Below are positions 54,060-62,973 of a stretch of 64,000 nucleotides of DNA, piece by piece. Source of the DNA: Pelagicoccus sp. SDUM812005 (lineage in GTDB: Bacteria > Verrucomicrobiota > Verrucomicrobiia > Opitutales > Opitutaceae); the NCBI RefSeq assembly GCF_031127875.1, contig NZ_JARXIA010000009.1, positions 1 through 64,000 of the forward strand, read 5' to 3'. Positions within the stretch are counted from its first letter, which is position 1. Each line of letters opens with the position of its first letter. The notes under the pieces were generated by a model, which saw only the letters and a program-made list of their open reading frames with translations, was not told the origin of the DNA and ran no database searches. The translations under genes were made by a program, and so were the position numbers.

Positions 54060-56939
54060 ATGTTTGAATCTCCTCCAACGAAATTTGTTTGGTATAACTC
54101 CCATGGAGAGGGGAGGAATCGTTTCGCCCTTTTTCGGCGGTGCTTTGAACTTTCCGAGGTGCCATCCCGTTTTGAGCTCTGTCTTTTTGCGGACACCGCC
54201 TACCAGCTTTTTGTCAATGGCGAGTTTGTTCAGTTCGGACCCGTCCGCTTCGATATACGCCACCCTCTCTTCGACGAGGTTGATATCGCTTCGAAACTGA
54301 GAAAAGGACGAAATGTCGTTGCCGTTCTGGTCAAGTCTTTCGGCTGCAAAACCTTCAAGGATAATTCCGTACGGGGCGGCTTTATTGCGTGGGGTCAGCT
54401 CAGCGATGGAAACGGAGAAAGGGTAGACTTTTCCACGTCTCAGAACTCGTCGTGGAAGGTTCGTAGGTGTGAAGCGTTTTACTCTGAGGCTTTGAAAATG
54501 AGCTTTGCACTCGATGCGATTGACGTGTTCGATCAGGACAAAGCGTTGACGGGTTGGGAGACTTTAAATTTTGACGACAGCGAATGGAGCCCTGTAACTG
54601 AGCTCCCAAAGCAGGATGGATGGGGGCCGTTAAAACCGCGTACTATTCCATTTATGGATCTCGGGAAGGTTCCTTTCCGAGTTCCGCGACCTGTCGATCC
54701 TTTGTCTGATCGAGAAGACGTGCACGGGTTTTCGGTAGCCGGCCCCCAGTTTCACGGGAAAGAGCAAATCTTTGAGGGCAGAGATAATATGGCTCTTGGA
54801 GTTGCGACGTGGATACACTCGCCCAAGAATCAAAATGTGGTAGCAGGGCTTTTTTGGGGGAGCTACTATTTGAACGGAGAACTTTGCGATATCGGGATCG
54901 GAGTTGATGGACTTCGAAAGAACGTTTGCTTGAGTCTAAAAGAAGGTTGGAACTCATTCTTCGCCGTCGAAACCTTTATCGATGACTGTCATAGCTTCAT
55001 GATGGCGCTACCTCGCTCCGCAGATCTGAGGTTGTCTCCAAATAGGAAATACGACGATGATTTGGCTTGGTTGCGTACCCCGATTTTGGGATCCACTTTC
55101 AGGGATGAACCTTTTGAGGGCAAGGTCCCGATTCCCTGGGATGATAGCTTCGATGTAGATGGCGGCTGGATAGAAGTTTATGCAGAGGAGATGGATTCAA
55201 ATCCTGCCCGGCGCTCCATGTGGGACTTGTATGCTCCGCCTTTTGAAGAAGTAGGTGCCGACAAACTCGAATCTCATGTATTCAAAATATCAGACTACCC
55301 TGTGGGGTTCTCTCTGTTCCTAGAGTTTGATTGCATGCAACTTGTCTTGCCACGAGTCGCTCTGTCTGGTGTTGCGGGAGCGACAATCGACCTCGCTTAT
55401 GGCGAGCACTTGAGCGCGGATGGCAGCCACCTTGAGCATACTATCGTTTACCAAGCGGGCGATCGTATCCTCGCAACCGAGGACAAGGTTGAATACATGA
55501 CGAGTCAGCCGAGAGGGGCTCGTTACATGAGGATCACGGTCAGGGGAGCAGCTGCGGATGTCAGGTTAGATTCGCTGGTTTTTCTGTCCTGCCGTTACCC
55601 AGTCCACAAGTTGGGGCGTTTCGAGTGTTCGGATTCACTCTTAAACGAAGTGTGGGCGATGTGCGAGCGCGCTCAGCATGCAAACATGGAGGATGTGTTC
55701 GTCGACTGTTCGGGGCGAGAGCGCGGTATGTACCTCCGCGATACAATCATTCAATTTCACAATACCTTAGCCGCCTACGGAGATACAAAATTGATGGGGC
55801 GATGTATGGAATTGTTCGGTCAGTCCCCTGATGAAACCGGAAAGTTTAGAGCGGTTTATCCTAACAAAGGAGACTATACGATATCCGATTTTTCCATAGA
55901 AGCGATCGAAGGTTATTGGCAGTACTATCTGAATACAGGGGATGTCGATAGATTGAGAACCGACTGGCCTGCCATGCTCGGTAGCATCGACTGGTTCAAT
56001 GGTCTTTCTGACGAGCGTGAGGATGGCCTGCTGGATGCTGATTGGCCCAAATTGAAGGGCGTTAAGGCGCATTACGGCGGTCTGCATGGGGACAACGGTG
56101 TCTCGGATGCATTGATGGATAAGTCGGGACCAAATGCGAATTTGACTTTCCCTTATCTACAGATGCTCGGTAGTGCCGCTAAAATTGCCCGCGTACTTGG
56201 AGAGTTAGTTCAGGCTGAAGTATTCGAAACGAGGCGCAATATGGTCGCGGAAAACGCACGAAAGCTTCTCTGGAACGAGCGAAAGGGTTGCTTCAATGAC
56301 AACATTGAAGGCCGCACCCAATCCTTTCATGCGAGTATTCTTGCAGTGCTTTCGAAGGTCGCGACTCCTTCGCAAGTGCGATCCATTCGTAATTGGCTTA
56401 AGTCTGAATTCAAGAACGTATTCATAAATGGATACTCCCCAGAATCTGGAGCTTACTTTAGCCCAGCTTACTCATTCTTCATTTTTCAAGGACTGTATAA
56501 AATGGGGCTGTCGAAGTTAGCTGAGTCCCTCATGCGTGAAGGCTGGGGCTGGATGCTTGCGAATGGCGCGGTTACTACGTTTGAGTTCTTTCGCACGACT
56601 GCGAGTCATTGCCACGCGTGGTCGGCGAGTCCGATGTATTATCTCTCGAAGCATGCGTTGGGAGTTGGTTTCCCGAAAGCTCCAGATTTCAGCGTGGTGG
56701 AGATCGATATTCGATCTCCACTCGAATGGGCGAAAGGAGCCTATCCAATTCCAGGGACAGACCAAGTTATTGCAGTTGAATGGAAGCGAAATTCAGAAGG
56801 GATGATTAAGGCGAGTGTGCAGGCTCCCGCCGGAATCGTGCTCACATGGGACCGCTCTAGAATCTTGGTGGATCAAATTGAGGCTTCCTTGGCGGTGCAG
56901 GCCAGCGATTGCCTAGGCGCGCCAAGGAGAGTTGTTTAG
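54060..56939 (+). CDS. GH78-like alpha-L-rhamnosidase
   Basis: A 959-residue protein without a signal peptide, so probably cytoplasmic. The N-terminal beta domain has the jelly-roll pattern FADTAYQLFVNGEFVQFGP. The six-hairpin catalytic domain starts near residue 540, with the family-like acid motif EDVFVDCSGRERGMYLRDT (in GH78 usually DCPxRDE). Further motifs are DFSIEAIEGYWQYYLNTGDV, LLWNERKGCFNDN and HAWSASPMYYLSKHALGV, then a C-terminal beta domain. GH78 enzymes release L-rhamnose from pectins, glycosides or algal glycans. It is divergent from LacI and ends 12 bases from the convergent GH36 gene. Confidence 0.87.
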   Translation: MFESPPTKFVWYNSHGEGRNRFALFRRCFELSEVPSRFELCLFADTAYQLFVNGEFVQFGPVRFDIRHPLFDEVDIASKLRKGRNVVAVLVKSFGCKTFKDNSVRGGFIAWGQLSDGNGERVDFSTSQNSSWKVRRCEAFYSEALKMSFALDAIDVFDQDKALTGWETLNFDDSEWSPVTELPKQDGWGPLKPRTIPFMDLGKVPFRVPRPVDPLSDREDVHGFSVAGPQFHGKEQIFEGRDNMALGVATWIHSPKNQNVVAGLFWGSYYLNGELCDIGIGVDGLRKNVCLSLKEGWNSFFAVETFIDDCHSFMMALPRSADLRLSPNRKYDDDLAWLRTPILGSTFRDEPFEGKVPIPWDDSFDVDGGWIEVYAEEMDSNPARRSMWDLYAPPFEEVGADKLESHVFKISDYPVGFSLFLEFDCMQLVLPRVALSGVAGATIDLAYGEHLSADGSHLEHTIVYQAGDRILATEDKVEYMTSQPRGARYMRITVRGAAADVRLDSLVFLSCRYPVHKLGRFECSDSLLNEVWAMCERAQHANMEDVFVDCSGRERGMYLRDTIIQFHNTLAAYGDTKLMGRCMELFGQSPDETGKFRAVYPNKGDYTISDFSIEAIEGYWQYYLNTGDVDRLRTDWPAMLGSIDWFNGLSDEREDGLLDADWPKLKGVKAHYGGLHGDNGVSDALMDKSGPNANLTFPYLQMLGSAAKIARVLGELVQAEVFETRRNMVAENARKLLWNERKGCFNDNIEGRTQSFHASILAVLSKVATPSQVRSIRNWLKSEFKNVFINGYSPESGAYFSPAYSFFIFQGLYKMGLSKLAESLMREGWGWMLANGAVTTFEFFRTTASHCHAWSASPMYYLSKHALGVGFPKAPDFSVVEIDIRSPLEWAKGAYPIPGTDQVIAVEWKRNSEGMIKASVQAPAGIVLTWDRSRILVDQIEASLAVQASDCLGAPRRVV

Positions 56940-56951
56940 AGCCGCCTAGTT

Positions 56952-58964
56952 CTAGTCTAGCTCGTGCATCTCGACGATGATCTCGAGCGGGCCGAATGTT
57001 TCTGCGGATACAGTGAAGCCATTGCCATTTAGAACGCTGGTGACGTGCGCAGGGTCACCGTTGATCGTTGCTGTCTTCGGAAGGGAGTTGGCTCCGAAGA
57101 GAATTTTCCCTGCTCCGTGAAGGCGGTAGAGGACTGTATTTTGGGCAATATTTGTCGCTGACTTAAGGGCTGCCATGCCGTTGAGTTTACCGGCGATGCC
57201 GAAGCAGGCAGTTCCGCTCAGGACGGGCGCGTATGCGAAAACCTTGGCGTCTGCGGGGGGAAGGCTGCAGGTGAGCTCATCGTCTGTCGTGAAGTAGTGA
57301 AGGGTTTGCTCGGCATAGTCGAAAACAGCGAATTTCGTCGAGGCACGATCGGATAGCTCCGAAAGAGTTACCTGTCCGGAACGATCTTGATCAATTGCGC
57401 AGTTGAAGAACGCGACCGCGCCGAATCCATCTTGATGATGGTTGACAACTGCGAGGAGCTCGTTGCTCTGGCGAGGGTCTTGGAAGAACTGGCGGCCAAT
57501 CGGTTTTCCGGATTGGGAAAAGCGTAGTATCCGGTTTTCTCCTACTACGAGTTTGTCGAGTAAGGCGTGGTTTGTTAACTCGGGCTTGTCGCTGATATAA
57601 ACGGGGCCTCCTGATATGACGCGGCCGATGGCGTGCATTTTGGCGTTTCGATGGTAGGTTTGGAACATGTCCCAATCCGGTACACAGAAGTTGCTTGTGA
57701 AGGCAGCGTTGAACACGTTTTGCACGATATGGTGGATCTGGGCGGCCTCGTCTTTCTTTGGATAAAAGTCACCGGAGTTGCGTACGAGGTTGCCTGATAG
57801 GAGTTGAAAGTAGACCTCGCTGCTTTGGCTCATGCAGTGCAGGAGGTTCCCGTTCAGCTTTTCTATGGCGGCGGATTGCAGGCCATTTTGGTAGGAGTCA
57901 CGAATGCCGTTCTCGGGCAAGTCTTCTCGGCGGCTGAACAGCTCGAGTTGGGCTTGGTTGTCGACCTTTACTAGGTTGATGCCTTGCTCTGAGAGTTTCT
58001 GGTAGTAGTCGTGGAAGAATGCGTCGACGCTCTCGTGAGCTACGTGGACCCGCTGTTCGATGGAGTATTGGTCGGGCCACCCTGCAAAGACCTCCATCTT
58101 TCCACGGGTCGTCTCAAGCTGGTAACGATCGGCGAGGGGACCTTCTGGGTCGATTCCTCCCCAGTATCCTTGCAAGGTATGCCAGACTCCGATCCACCGC
58201 AGCTGATGACGGTCTCTTAGCGTTTTAGTCAGTTCGCCCAGTCCGTCGGGAAAGCGCTCGGTATTCGTGGCGAAAGATCGCAATCCCCAGTTTGCGGATA
58301 CGTCTTGCCAGCCGTCGTCTATGATGAGGAAGCCAGGGGTGTGGCCGTCTTTTTTAAACTGGACGAAGCCGGTTTCGATCTTCTCCGCGGTCACCTCTCG
58401 ATAGAAAGCGTCCCAGGTGCACCATCCGAGCGAATCGATAAAGGTGGGGTCTTCTTTTTCTTCGCGGAGTTTAAAAGTGTTGAGGTGCTGGCGTGCGACT
58501 TTGATTGAGGAGGCGATCAGCTCCACAGGGTCTTTCCCATGGGAGAGAATGAAGGCGGGGGCTGCTTCCGCGCTGGTTGTTTGATCGGAACGCAGTCCTG
58601 CGCGAAGTCCGTTGTCGAAGTAGAGCCGGCCTCTTTGGTTGGGCGTCGATAGTGGTAGGAGGAGGACGCAGCTTCCGTCGGTTTGTTGGGCCATGATAAA
58701 ACCGAGGTCCTCTCCGGGGTTGGTATCTCCGTGGGAATCGAGGTCGTCGCTCCAGGTCGGTATCATCCAGAACACGCCACTACGCTTCGCAAGGTAGAAT
58801 TGCTTTGCATTCGGAAAGTCCAGGGCGCCGAGGTCGAAGTCTCTTTGCTCGTGAATCGGATGGGTGAGGATCCAGTGTTGATTGCCGTCGTGGGCGATGT
58901 TTTCCCAGTGAAGGGAGTTCGAGAATCCAGTGATGAGCATGGCAACGGAAAGGACGGTGTTCAT
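56952..58964 (-). CDS. Sip1/raffinose-synthase-like GH36 enzyme
   Basis: A 670-residue protein of the raffinose synthase / seed-imbibition branch of GH36. Motifs in order: SLGWCTWDAFYREVTAEKI, FLIIDDGWQDVS, IGVWHTLQGYWGG, the nucleophile region VKVDNQAQLE and VPDWDMFQTYHRNAKMHAIG followed by SGGPVYISDKP. Bacterial members usually hydrolyse alpha-galactosides; transferase activity is less likely. An ATG at 59000 is an alternative start and neither has a Shine-Dalgarno sequence. It is divergent from a Gfo/Idh gene and convergent with the rhamnosidase, suggesting a glycan with galactose and rhamnose. Confidence 0.88.
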   Translation of the reverse strand: MNTVLSVAMLITGFSNSLHWENIAHDGNQHWILTHPIHEQRDFDLGALDFPNAKQFYLAKRSGVFWMIPTWSDDLDSHGDTNPGEDLGFIMAQQTDGSCVLLLPLSTPNQRGRLYFDNGLRAGLRSDQTTSAEAAPAFILSHGKDPVELIASSIKVARQHLNTFKLREEKEDPTFIDSLGWCTWDAFYREVTAEKIETGFVQFKKDGHTPGFLIIDDGWQDVSANWGLRSFATNTERFPDGLGELTKTLRDRHQLRWIGVWHTLQGYWGGIDPEGPLADRYQLETTRGKMEVFAGWPDQYSIEQRVHVAHESVDAFFHDYYQKLSEQGINLVKVDNQAQLELFSRREDLPENGIRDSYQNGLQSAAIEKLNGNLLHCMSQSSEVYFQLLSGNLVRNSGDFYPKKDEAAQIHHIVQNVFNAAFTSNFCVPDWDMFQTYHRNAKMHAIGRVISGGPVYISDKPELTNHALLDKLVVGENRILRFSQSGKPIGRQFFQDPRQSNELLAVVNHHQDGFGAVAFFNCAIDQDRSGQVTLSELSDRASTKFAVFDYAEQTLHYFTTDDELTCSLPPADAKVFAYAPVLSGTACFGIAGKLNGMAALKSATNIAQNTVLYRLHGAGKILFGANSLPKTATINGDPAHVTSVLNGNGFTVSAETFGPLEIIVEMHELD

Positions 58965-59116
58965 GAAACGTAAGTTGGGGGTGGGCTTTGTGCTGCCCAT
59001 CGAGAGTTGAGTTTCGGGGGGCGTCAAAAGCTTTCAACGGATTTACCAAATGCAAAATCGAGGGCATTCGAGCTTTTCGGTCTTTTGCCTGCTCAACATT
59101 GACACCCATTTTTCCT

Positions 59117-60202
59117 ATGACCCAACGACTACGAGTCGGAATACTAGGTTGCGGAGCGATCGCTCCGGCTTATCTCAAAAATCTGACCGGTGATCTTTCC
59201 GCCTTGGTGGAAATCGCCGCATGCGCGGATCTCGATCTCGATTTGGCTCGCAAGCGGGCAGAGGAGTTTCGAGTGGACAATGTGGTGACTGCGGAGGAAA
59301 TGCTGTCCGATGCGGGAATCGATCTTGTAGTCAATCTAACTCCGGCGCCGGCGCATTTTAAAACAAGCTTGCAAGTATTGCAGGCAGGCAAGCATTTGTT
59401 CACTGAAAAGCCGCTTTGCCTAACCCTTGAAGAAGGTCGCGAACTTTTGGATACGGCTGAACGTAATAACGTACAAATCGGCGGGGCAGCAGATACCTTT
59501 CTCGGTGGTTCGTTCCACTCATGCTCGAAGCTTGTTCAAGAGGGTGCGATTGGTTTTCCGGTAGTTGCCCACGCATTGATCACGGTCGGAACTTTCGACT
59601 CGATGCGTTACCACAAGGTTTTTTCCGGGGCATTGCTCGACCTTGGCCCGTATTATATCACCGCGATGATAATGCTCTTTGGCTCGGTAAAACGTGTATC
59701 GGGCATCGCAGACGTTCGCTTTCCTGAAAAGGTCGATGGCCAGTCCGGTGAGCGTTTTTCTCTGGATAGAGCGAGTACGGCGGTAGCTAGCCTGTCGTTT
59801 GAAAGCGGTGTGGTTGCCACGGTGATCGCTACGGAAGATGTGCACAGCTACTTTCCGAGCGTTGAAGTCTTCGGGAGGACGGGCCGGATTAAGTTGAGTG
59901 ATGCGAACATGTACGGCGAGAAGGTAACGGTAGAGACAAATCAAGAGAAACGATCTATTAATCCGTCATCAAACGACGGATACATTTCGAAGGGGCGGGG
60001 GCTCGGCGTTGCCGAAATGGCCTTGGCCTTGAAGGACGGAAGGTCGCCTCGGGCAAGCGGAGCCTTGATGTGCCACGTTCTGGAGGCGATGCTTGCTGTA
60101 TATGAGTCCTCGAAATCAGGGGTGAGTATGACGATTGAAAGTCGAGCGGAACCGTTTCGGCCTTTGCAGGATAGCGAACTGAAGTCCATACTCGGAACGT
60201 AG
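59117..60202 (+). CDS. Gfo/Idh/MocA family oxidoreductase, canonical EKP
   Basis: A 361-residue NAD(P)-dependent sugar dehydrogenase-like protein. The Rossmann motif is VGILGCGAIAPAYLKNL (residues 6-22). DLVVNLTPAPAHFKTSLQVL and GKHLFTEKPLCL follow, the latter with the intact EKP lysine, then LLDLGPYYITAMIMLFG in the substrate domain. It starts from the ATG at 59117, 152 bases from the divergent GH36 gene, and is followed after 12 bases by an isomerase gene. The two probably process the sugar released by the glycosidases nearby. Confidence 0.92.
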   Translation: MTQRLRVGILGCGAIAPAYLKNLTGDLSALVEIAACADLDLDLARKRAEEFRVDNVVTAEEMLSDAGIDLVVNLTPAPAHFKTSLQVLQAGKHLFTEKPLCLTLEEGRELLDTAERNNVQIGGAADTFLGGSFHSCSKLVQEGAIGFPVVAHALITVGTFDSMRYHKVFSGALLDLGPYYITAMIMLFGSVKRVSGIADVRFPEKVDGQSGERFSLDRASTAVASLSFESGVVATVIATEDVHSYFPSVEVFGRTGRIKLSDANMYGEKVTVETNQEKRSINPSSNDGYISKGRGLGVAEMALALKDGRSPRASGALMCHVLEAMLAVYESSKSGVSMTIESRAEPFRPLQDSELKSILGT

Positions 60203-60214
60203 AAAGGAGCTATT

Positions 60215-61024
60215 TTGGACAGACCGAATATTGGGTTGATTGGGATCGTTCAGGACGATCTAGAGGCGGACTTTTGGGCTACGCTCGGGCGTATCTCGAA
60301 TCTCGGGTTTGCTGGGGTTGAAGTGGACGCCAGAGTGTTTGAGCGGCTCGGACTTTCGCCCAAGGCGTTTGCCGAGCGCCTGTCAGGGGTCGGTATCGAG
60401 CTCGTTGCCGCTCATTGTACGAAGTACTCGTATTTTGATTTTGGAGACGATTTGATTCGCCAAGCGAGCGAGATGGGCGCTCGTCATCTTTGTATCGCTT
60501 GGGGCCCTACGGAGTCGGCGGAACAAATCGCCGCTGACGCGGAGCTCTACAACAAGATGGGGAGGCGTTGTCGGGAGCTGGGCCTCGTTTTGACCTACCA
60601 CAACCATGACCACGAGTTCGCGCGGATACCGGATTCGCGAGAGCGCTATTTAGAGGCGCTCATGCGGCAGACCGATCCTCAATTGCTCCGTTTGCATCTT
60701 GATATTGCGTGGGCCACTTTTGCTGGAGTCGATCCGTTGGCCTACGCTGAACTTTTCTCGGACCGAATCGCGGTGTTGCACATGAAGGATCTGCAGGGCC
60801 TAGAATCTGGTTGCGAGGAGGCGTGTGGAGAAAGGGATAAAGCTCGGTTTATAGAGGTTGGAGACGGGATTGTGCCCTGCTCGGAGATGGCTCGGTTTGC
60901 GGTGAAGGTTGGCGTTGAATGGCTGGTGGTGGAGCAGGATCGCCCTGCGGATCTTTCTCCTTGGGAGAGCGTGGAGCGTAGCCTGAGTAATTTGCAGTCG
61001 TTGTTGAAGTCGTTTGAGGGTTAG
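60215..61024 (+). CDS. TIM-barrel sugar phosphate isomerase/epimerase-like protein
   Basis: A 269-residue AP-endonuclease-2-type TIM barrel (IolE/IolI-like). Metal-site motifs are LVLTYHNHDHEFARI near residue 128, LRLHLDIAWATFAG near 159, VLHMKDLQG near 186 and VEWLVVEQDRP near 231. It begins with a TTG at 60215, fixed by AAGGAG at 60204-60209 with five-base spacing, one of the few clear Shine-Dalgarno sequences here. Twelve bases separate it from the oxidoreductase gene, so they form an operon. Its sugar is unknown. Confidence 0.9.
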   Translation: MDRPNIGLIGIVQDDLEADFWATLGRISNLGFAGVEVDARVFERLGLSPKAFAERLSGVGIELVAAHCTKYSYFDFGDDLIRQASEMGARHLCIAWGPTESAEQIAADAELYNKMGRRCRELGLVLTYHNHDHEFARIPDSRERYLEALMRQTDPQLLRLHLDIAWATFAGVDPLAYAELFSDRIAVLHMKDLQGLESGCEEACGERDKARFIEVGDGIVPCSEMARFAVKVGVEWLVVEQDRPADLSPWESVERSLSNLQSLLKSFEG

Positions 61025-61137
61025 TCGGCTTTGAAGACGACTGGCTAATTTATTTTCTGACGTCTTGGGACAGTGTTGAGCGCAGTGGCGAGAAGCTTCG
61101 TTCAGTGAAGGAAATCTCTGCTGCAGAGCTCCTAGCT

Positions 61138-62973
61138 CTAGCTTGAGAAATTTTGATAGAGGGTCGCGTATGGTCCTCCAGCTTGCAGCAGTTTGTCGTG
61201 GGTGCCGCGTTCGACGATGCGTCCTTTGTCGAGCACGAGAACCAAATCAGCCTTGCGTATGGTGCTTAAGCGGTGGGCGACGATGAAGCTGGTGCGACCG
61301 AGCAGGAGGCGTTCGAGGGCGGTTTGCAGCTTTGCTTCGGTGAGGGAGTCGATGGCGCTGGTCGCTTCGTCGAGAATAAGCAGGCGAGGGTTTGCCAGCA
61401 TGGCTCGGGCGAAGCAGACGAGTTGTCGCTGGCCCAGCGAGAGCGAGGCTCCGCGTTCGCCTACGTCGGTGTGGAGGCCATGGGAGAGGTCTTCGACGAG
61501 GTCGTCGCAGTCCAGTTCGAGAAGGATCTTTTGGACCTCTGCTTCACTCGCCTCGGGACGGGGCATGCGGATATTGTCGAGCACGGTGCCGCTGAAAAGA
61601 AAGTTTTGTTGAGTCACGATTCCCATTTGGTCGTGGATGGAATCGGAGGTGAGGTTTAGGAGGTCTTGGCCGTCCAGCTTGATTTGCCCTTTATCCGGTA
61701 GGTAAAATTTAGATACAAGGTTGAGGATGGAGCTCTTGCCGCTTCCGGTGTGCCCGACGAGGGCGATGCTTTGCCCGGCTTCCGCCTTGAAGTTGATGTC
61801 GTGGAGAACGGGTTTGCCGGCGACGTAGGAGAAGGTGACATCGCGAAATTCGACTTCGACGCCGGAGGCGTCTTTGGCAGGAAGGGCTTGGGCGGAAGGG
61901 GCGTCGGTCCAGTCGGGCTCCTGGTCGATCAGCTTGAAAACGCGTTCTGCTCCGGCCATGGCGATGAGGGCTTGGTTGAATTGGGAGCCGAGTGTTTGGA
62001 TGGGGCCGAAGCAGAGGTTAGCGAGGAAGAAGAAGCGGATGAGGTCTGCTATCTCCATGGCTCCGTCGAGGGTCCTCCACCCGCCTACGAAGAGCAGCAG
62101 GGCGATGAAGAACTGGCTGTTGAGCTCGAGTAAAGGGATGAGCAGCGCGGAGGTGCGGGCTAGCATCATATTGAAGCGAGCATGGTCCACGATGAGGGCG
62201 CGGAAAAGATCCGCGTTGCGTGATTCGCGAGCGAAGCCTTGGGTGATGCGGATGCCGTTGACGGATTCGGCGAGGTTTGCGGTAACCCGGCTGAAGCTCT
62301 CTTGCGTTTGTCGCGACGATTGGCTGAGGCGTGAGCGGAAGTGGCGATTGATTGCCCATAGGATCGGAGCGAGGGCGGCCACGATGGCGAACATGACGAG
62401 ATCGGTATACGCCATGAGGCTTGCGGCGAAAACGAGAATTCCCACTTGTACAATGGAAACGAAGAAGACGTCTTGGATAGCAGTACGCAGGGTCTGGACG
62501 TCCGAGGTCATGCGACCAATGATAGACCCCAGCTTTACGCGCTGAAAGAATGCCATCGGCTGTCGCTGGACGGCTTCGAAGATCTCGCTGCGCAAGGTTT
62601 TCACTACGGTTTCTCCGATTTCCTGGGCGAATCGCTGGCGGAAGTGGAAGAGGAAATCGGTGCTGAAAGCGAGGAGCAGGTAGCCTGCGACGGACCAAAA
62701 TAGGAGATCTGTATCGAATTGGGCGATCGGACCGGCGATGATGCTGCCGACCATCCAAGCAAGAAGCGGGAGCTGGATAGCGCGGACGAGGGTGAGCGCT
62801 ATGAGGAGGTTTCGCTTGAAAGCGATGGGCTTGGTGTAGCTGATGAGTCGGGTGATCAAGCTCCACTCCAGCGGACGGGTGAATGCTTCCTCCTCGGCGT
62901 CTCGTTGGCGTTGCAGCAGTCCGATTTCTCGTGGGGTTCGGTCGATGCCGCGAGGCGATTTTAGGTCGTTCAT
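61138..62973 (-). CDS. ABC exporter half-transporter, canonical ATPase site
   Basis: A 611-residue fused permease-ATPase (MsbA/MdlB type). Six transmembrane helices cover about residues 55-330. The nucleotide-binding domain has Walker A GHTGSGKSS near 412, the signature SLSLGQRQLV near 510 and Walker B LLILDEATSAID with the catalytic Glu (codon 61366-61368). Its start overlaps the stop of the next exporter gene by four bases (ATGA), marking a heterodimeric pair. Substrates of such pairs are lipids, peptides or drugs. Confidence 0.93.
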   Translation of the reverse strand: MNDLKSPRGIDRTPREIGLLQRQRDAEEEAFTRPLEWSLITRLISYTKPIAFKRNLLIALTLVRAIQLPLLAWMVGSIIAGPIAQFDTDLLFWSVAGYLLLAFSTDFLFHFRQRFAQEIGETVVKTLRSEIFEAVQRQPMAFFQRVKLGSIIGRMTSDVQTLRTAIQDVFFVSIVQVGILVFAASLMAYTDLVMFAIVAALAPILWAINRHFRSRLSQSSRQTQESFSRVTANLAESVNGIRITQGFARESRNADLFRALIVDHARFNMMLARTSALLIPLLELNSQFFIALLLFVGGWRTLDGAMEIADLIRFFFLANLCFGPIQTLGSQFNQALIAMAGAERVFKLIDQEPDWTDAPSAQALPAKDASGVEVEFRDVTFSYVAGKPVLHDINFKAEAGQSIALVGHTGSGKSSILNLVSKFYLPDKGQIKLDGQDLLNLTSDSIHDQMGIVTQQNFLFSGTVLDNIRMPRPEASEAEVQKILLELDCDDLVEDLSHGLHTDVGERGASLSLGQRQLVCFARAMLANPRLLILDEATSAIDSLTEAKLQTALERLLLGRTSFIVAHRLSTIRKADLVLVLDKGRIVERGTHDKLLQAGGPYATLYQNFSS

